From assembly GCA_003116975.1 (NCBI GenBank), contig BGKB01000098.1, positions 62,001 through 126,000 of the forward strand: 64,000 bases of DNA, read 5' to 3'. A program made the position numbers and the translations under genes. The DNA is from Aurantiochytrium sp. KH105. Lineage: Eukaryota > Sar > Bigyra > Thraustochytrida > Thraustochytriidae. Below the pieces are notes generated by a model, which was given only the letters and a program-made list of their open reading frames with translations, was not told the DNA's origin and ran no database searches. Of the stretch, positions 62,908 through 64,000 are shown piece by piece (position 1 is the first letter of the stretch; the number at the start of each line of letters is the position of its first letter).

Positions 62908-64000
62908 TCACGACGCGGGAACGCGCACGCGAAGGCGCAGCGTGGCCAGCGGAGTCGCCGTAGCGACACCCACGAGGTTCACGACGAGGCCGCCCGCAGA
63001 GACCGCCGGCAAAACCAAAGAACCCAGCGCCAAGGGCGCCTCCGCGTCCACGTCTGCGCCGGTGTCGCCGCCGTCGTCAACGTTTCGCCCGGCGTCGGCG
63101 AGCGCGAGGCGAAAGTGCAGCTTGCGCGGCGCAGATGAACTCGCCACGCCGAGCATAAAGGTCACGGTCTCGTCGAGGTGGATCGTGGGCGCGTACTCGA
63201 GGCCTGCGCCGGCGCGCGGAGGAAGACTCGCGATCGGTCCCGAGTCCAGAAATTGGACGTCCAGGTGCAGCTGCGTGCGTGGCCCAGGCGCGGTACTCAC
63301 CGCCTTGGATAAAGCTTCCTTCACATTCATCGATTCCAAGGTCACCACCACAGCGCTGTCGGCCTGCGCTCGTCGTGGCAGGCCAAAAAACCACTCCTCC
63401 TCTACATCCTCATCCTCCACTTCAACGTGGTGGCGGTCTTCCTCGCCCTCCATAAGATCATGCTCTCCGTCAAAACGGTCGTCTGCCAACAAAGACGAAG
63501 GCGACGGCACAGCCGAAGACGCAGATGAAGGAGACGCTCGTTTTTTACTCGATAGGCCCATGGCTTCGCCCACATCCTCCGTTCCAAACGTCTCTCCCGG
63601 AGAAAGCATTAGCGACGAGCCCGCAGATACCAGTGAGGGACGACCAGTACTCACAAGCCCGTCAGCGTCAGACTCCCCGCCCACAATCTCGACCTCGCCC
63701 GAGACGCCGCCACGAAAATTCTTGTTCCCGCTCTCGTCGGACTCCAAGTCTGATTCCGCGCGCCCGTACGCGTCTCCAGAAACCTCTCCGAATCCATCCC
63801 CCGAGCTCAAAAGCAGCTGCGCACCACGCGTCGGCTCCTCCGACGACATAGTCAGGGCGCTGCGAGGACTCAACATCGATCGCAAAGGATGTCGCACAGC
63901 CTCGTCGTCAGACTCGGATTCCGAAGCAGACGCAACGTCATTCTCGGACGCCCCATCCATCTTGCGAACCTGACTCTCCTCTTCGTCGTCGCTTGCATCA
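62908..64000 (-). CDS. Acidic protein with C-terminal C2-like domain, partial
   Basis: Stop at 62908-62910. The frame stays open to the window end (about 364 residues visible) with acidic Asp/Glu-rich sequence upstream of the first visible Met at 63960, so the N terminus lies outside. Visible residues before the last 140 are Ser/Glu/Asp-rich and likely disordered. The C-terminal 130 residues alternate hydrophobic strands in a beta-sandwich-like pattern (LHLDVQFLDSGPIASLPP, LHFRLALADAGRNVDD, LASLRLRV-like end), which resembles a C2-type domain without an obvious Ca2+-binding Asp set. I do not recognise a family. The C2 call is tentative. Confidence 0.6.
   Translation of the reverse strand, partial: DASDDEEESQVRKMDGASENDVASASESESDDEAVRHPLRSMLSPRSALTMSSEEPTRGAQLLLSSGDGFGEVSGDAYGRAESDLESDESGNKNFRGGVSGEVEIVGGESDADGLVSTGRPSLVSAGSSLMLSPGETFGTEDVGEAMGLSSKKRASPSSASSAVPSPSSLLADDRFDGEHDLMEGEEDRHHVEVEDEDVEEEWFFGLPRRAQADSAVVVTLESMNVKEALSKAVSTAPGPRTQLHLDVQFLDSGPIASLPPRAGAGLEYAPTIHLDETVTFMLGVASSSAPRKLHFRLALADAGRNVDDGGDTGADVDAEAPLALGSLVLPAVSAGGLVVNLVGVATATPLATLRLRVRVPAS

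Overview
This is eukaryotic nuclear DNA from a GC-rich, intron-poor protist. My best guess is a stramenopile, probably a labyrinthulomycete (thraustochytrid-like). The support is very long intronless genes (a 9 kb USP and a 7.5 kb calpain), a zinc-finger protein with five repeated Cys/His-GGG fingers of the WRKY19-like type common in stramenopiles, ATG16 and kinesin genes, and GC-rich intergenic DNA full of tetranucleotide repeats. The taxonomic call is inference. There are no bacterial operons, rRNA or CRISPR, and I recognised no tRNA.

Layout. 1-4.9 kb is GC-rich and then AT-richer DNA without a supported gene. 5.0-8.4 kb (minus) is a 20-exon gene for a single-pass LRR surface protein in which every LRR is one 69-nt exon. 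It is followed by an out-of-frame duplicate of its stalk/membrane exon. 9.9-10.3 kb (minus) is a small type II membrane protein with one EGF-like module. 10.3-14.7 kb is a repeat-rich area around one unknown 417-residue ORF. 14.7-33.0 kb (minus) holds a 2492-residue calpain, a Siw14-like phosphatase and a 3003-residue ubiquitin protease. From a shared divergent promoter at about 33.0-33.3 kb, ATG16 runs on the plus strand; its first exon is short and separated by a 266-nt intron. Then come a polyQ coiled-coil protein (plus), a CUEDC2-like protein (minus) and an unknown 776-residue protein (minus). Next are a TKL kinase with a PH domain (plus), a 16-exon LRR-ROC-COR-TIR protein (plus, 44.3-50.3 kb), a cytochrome b5-domain protein ending in a CaaX box (minus), a kinesin (plus) and the WRKY19-like finger protein (minus). 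About 5.7 kb of GC-rich simple-repeat DNA follows, then a C2-like acidic protein cut by the window end.

Most interesting points. First, the reconstructed LRR-ROC-COR-TIR gene joins a Roco GTPase module to a TIR domain. Second, two unrelated LRR genes in this window, one with LPxSI-type repeats and one with ribonuclease-inhibitor-type repeats, both grew by tandem duplication of exon-plus-intron modules with phase-2 introns, while nearly all their neighbours are single-exon. The near-identity of the intron copies suggests recent or ongoing expansion. This resembles a repertoire-generating recognition or signalling gene, but that role is inference. Functionally the other genes cover ubiquitin and autophagy (USP, CUE protein, ATG16), calcium-dependent proteolysis, inositol-pyrophosphate or phosphatase signalling, kinase signalling and microtubule transport.
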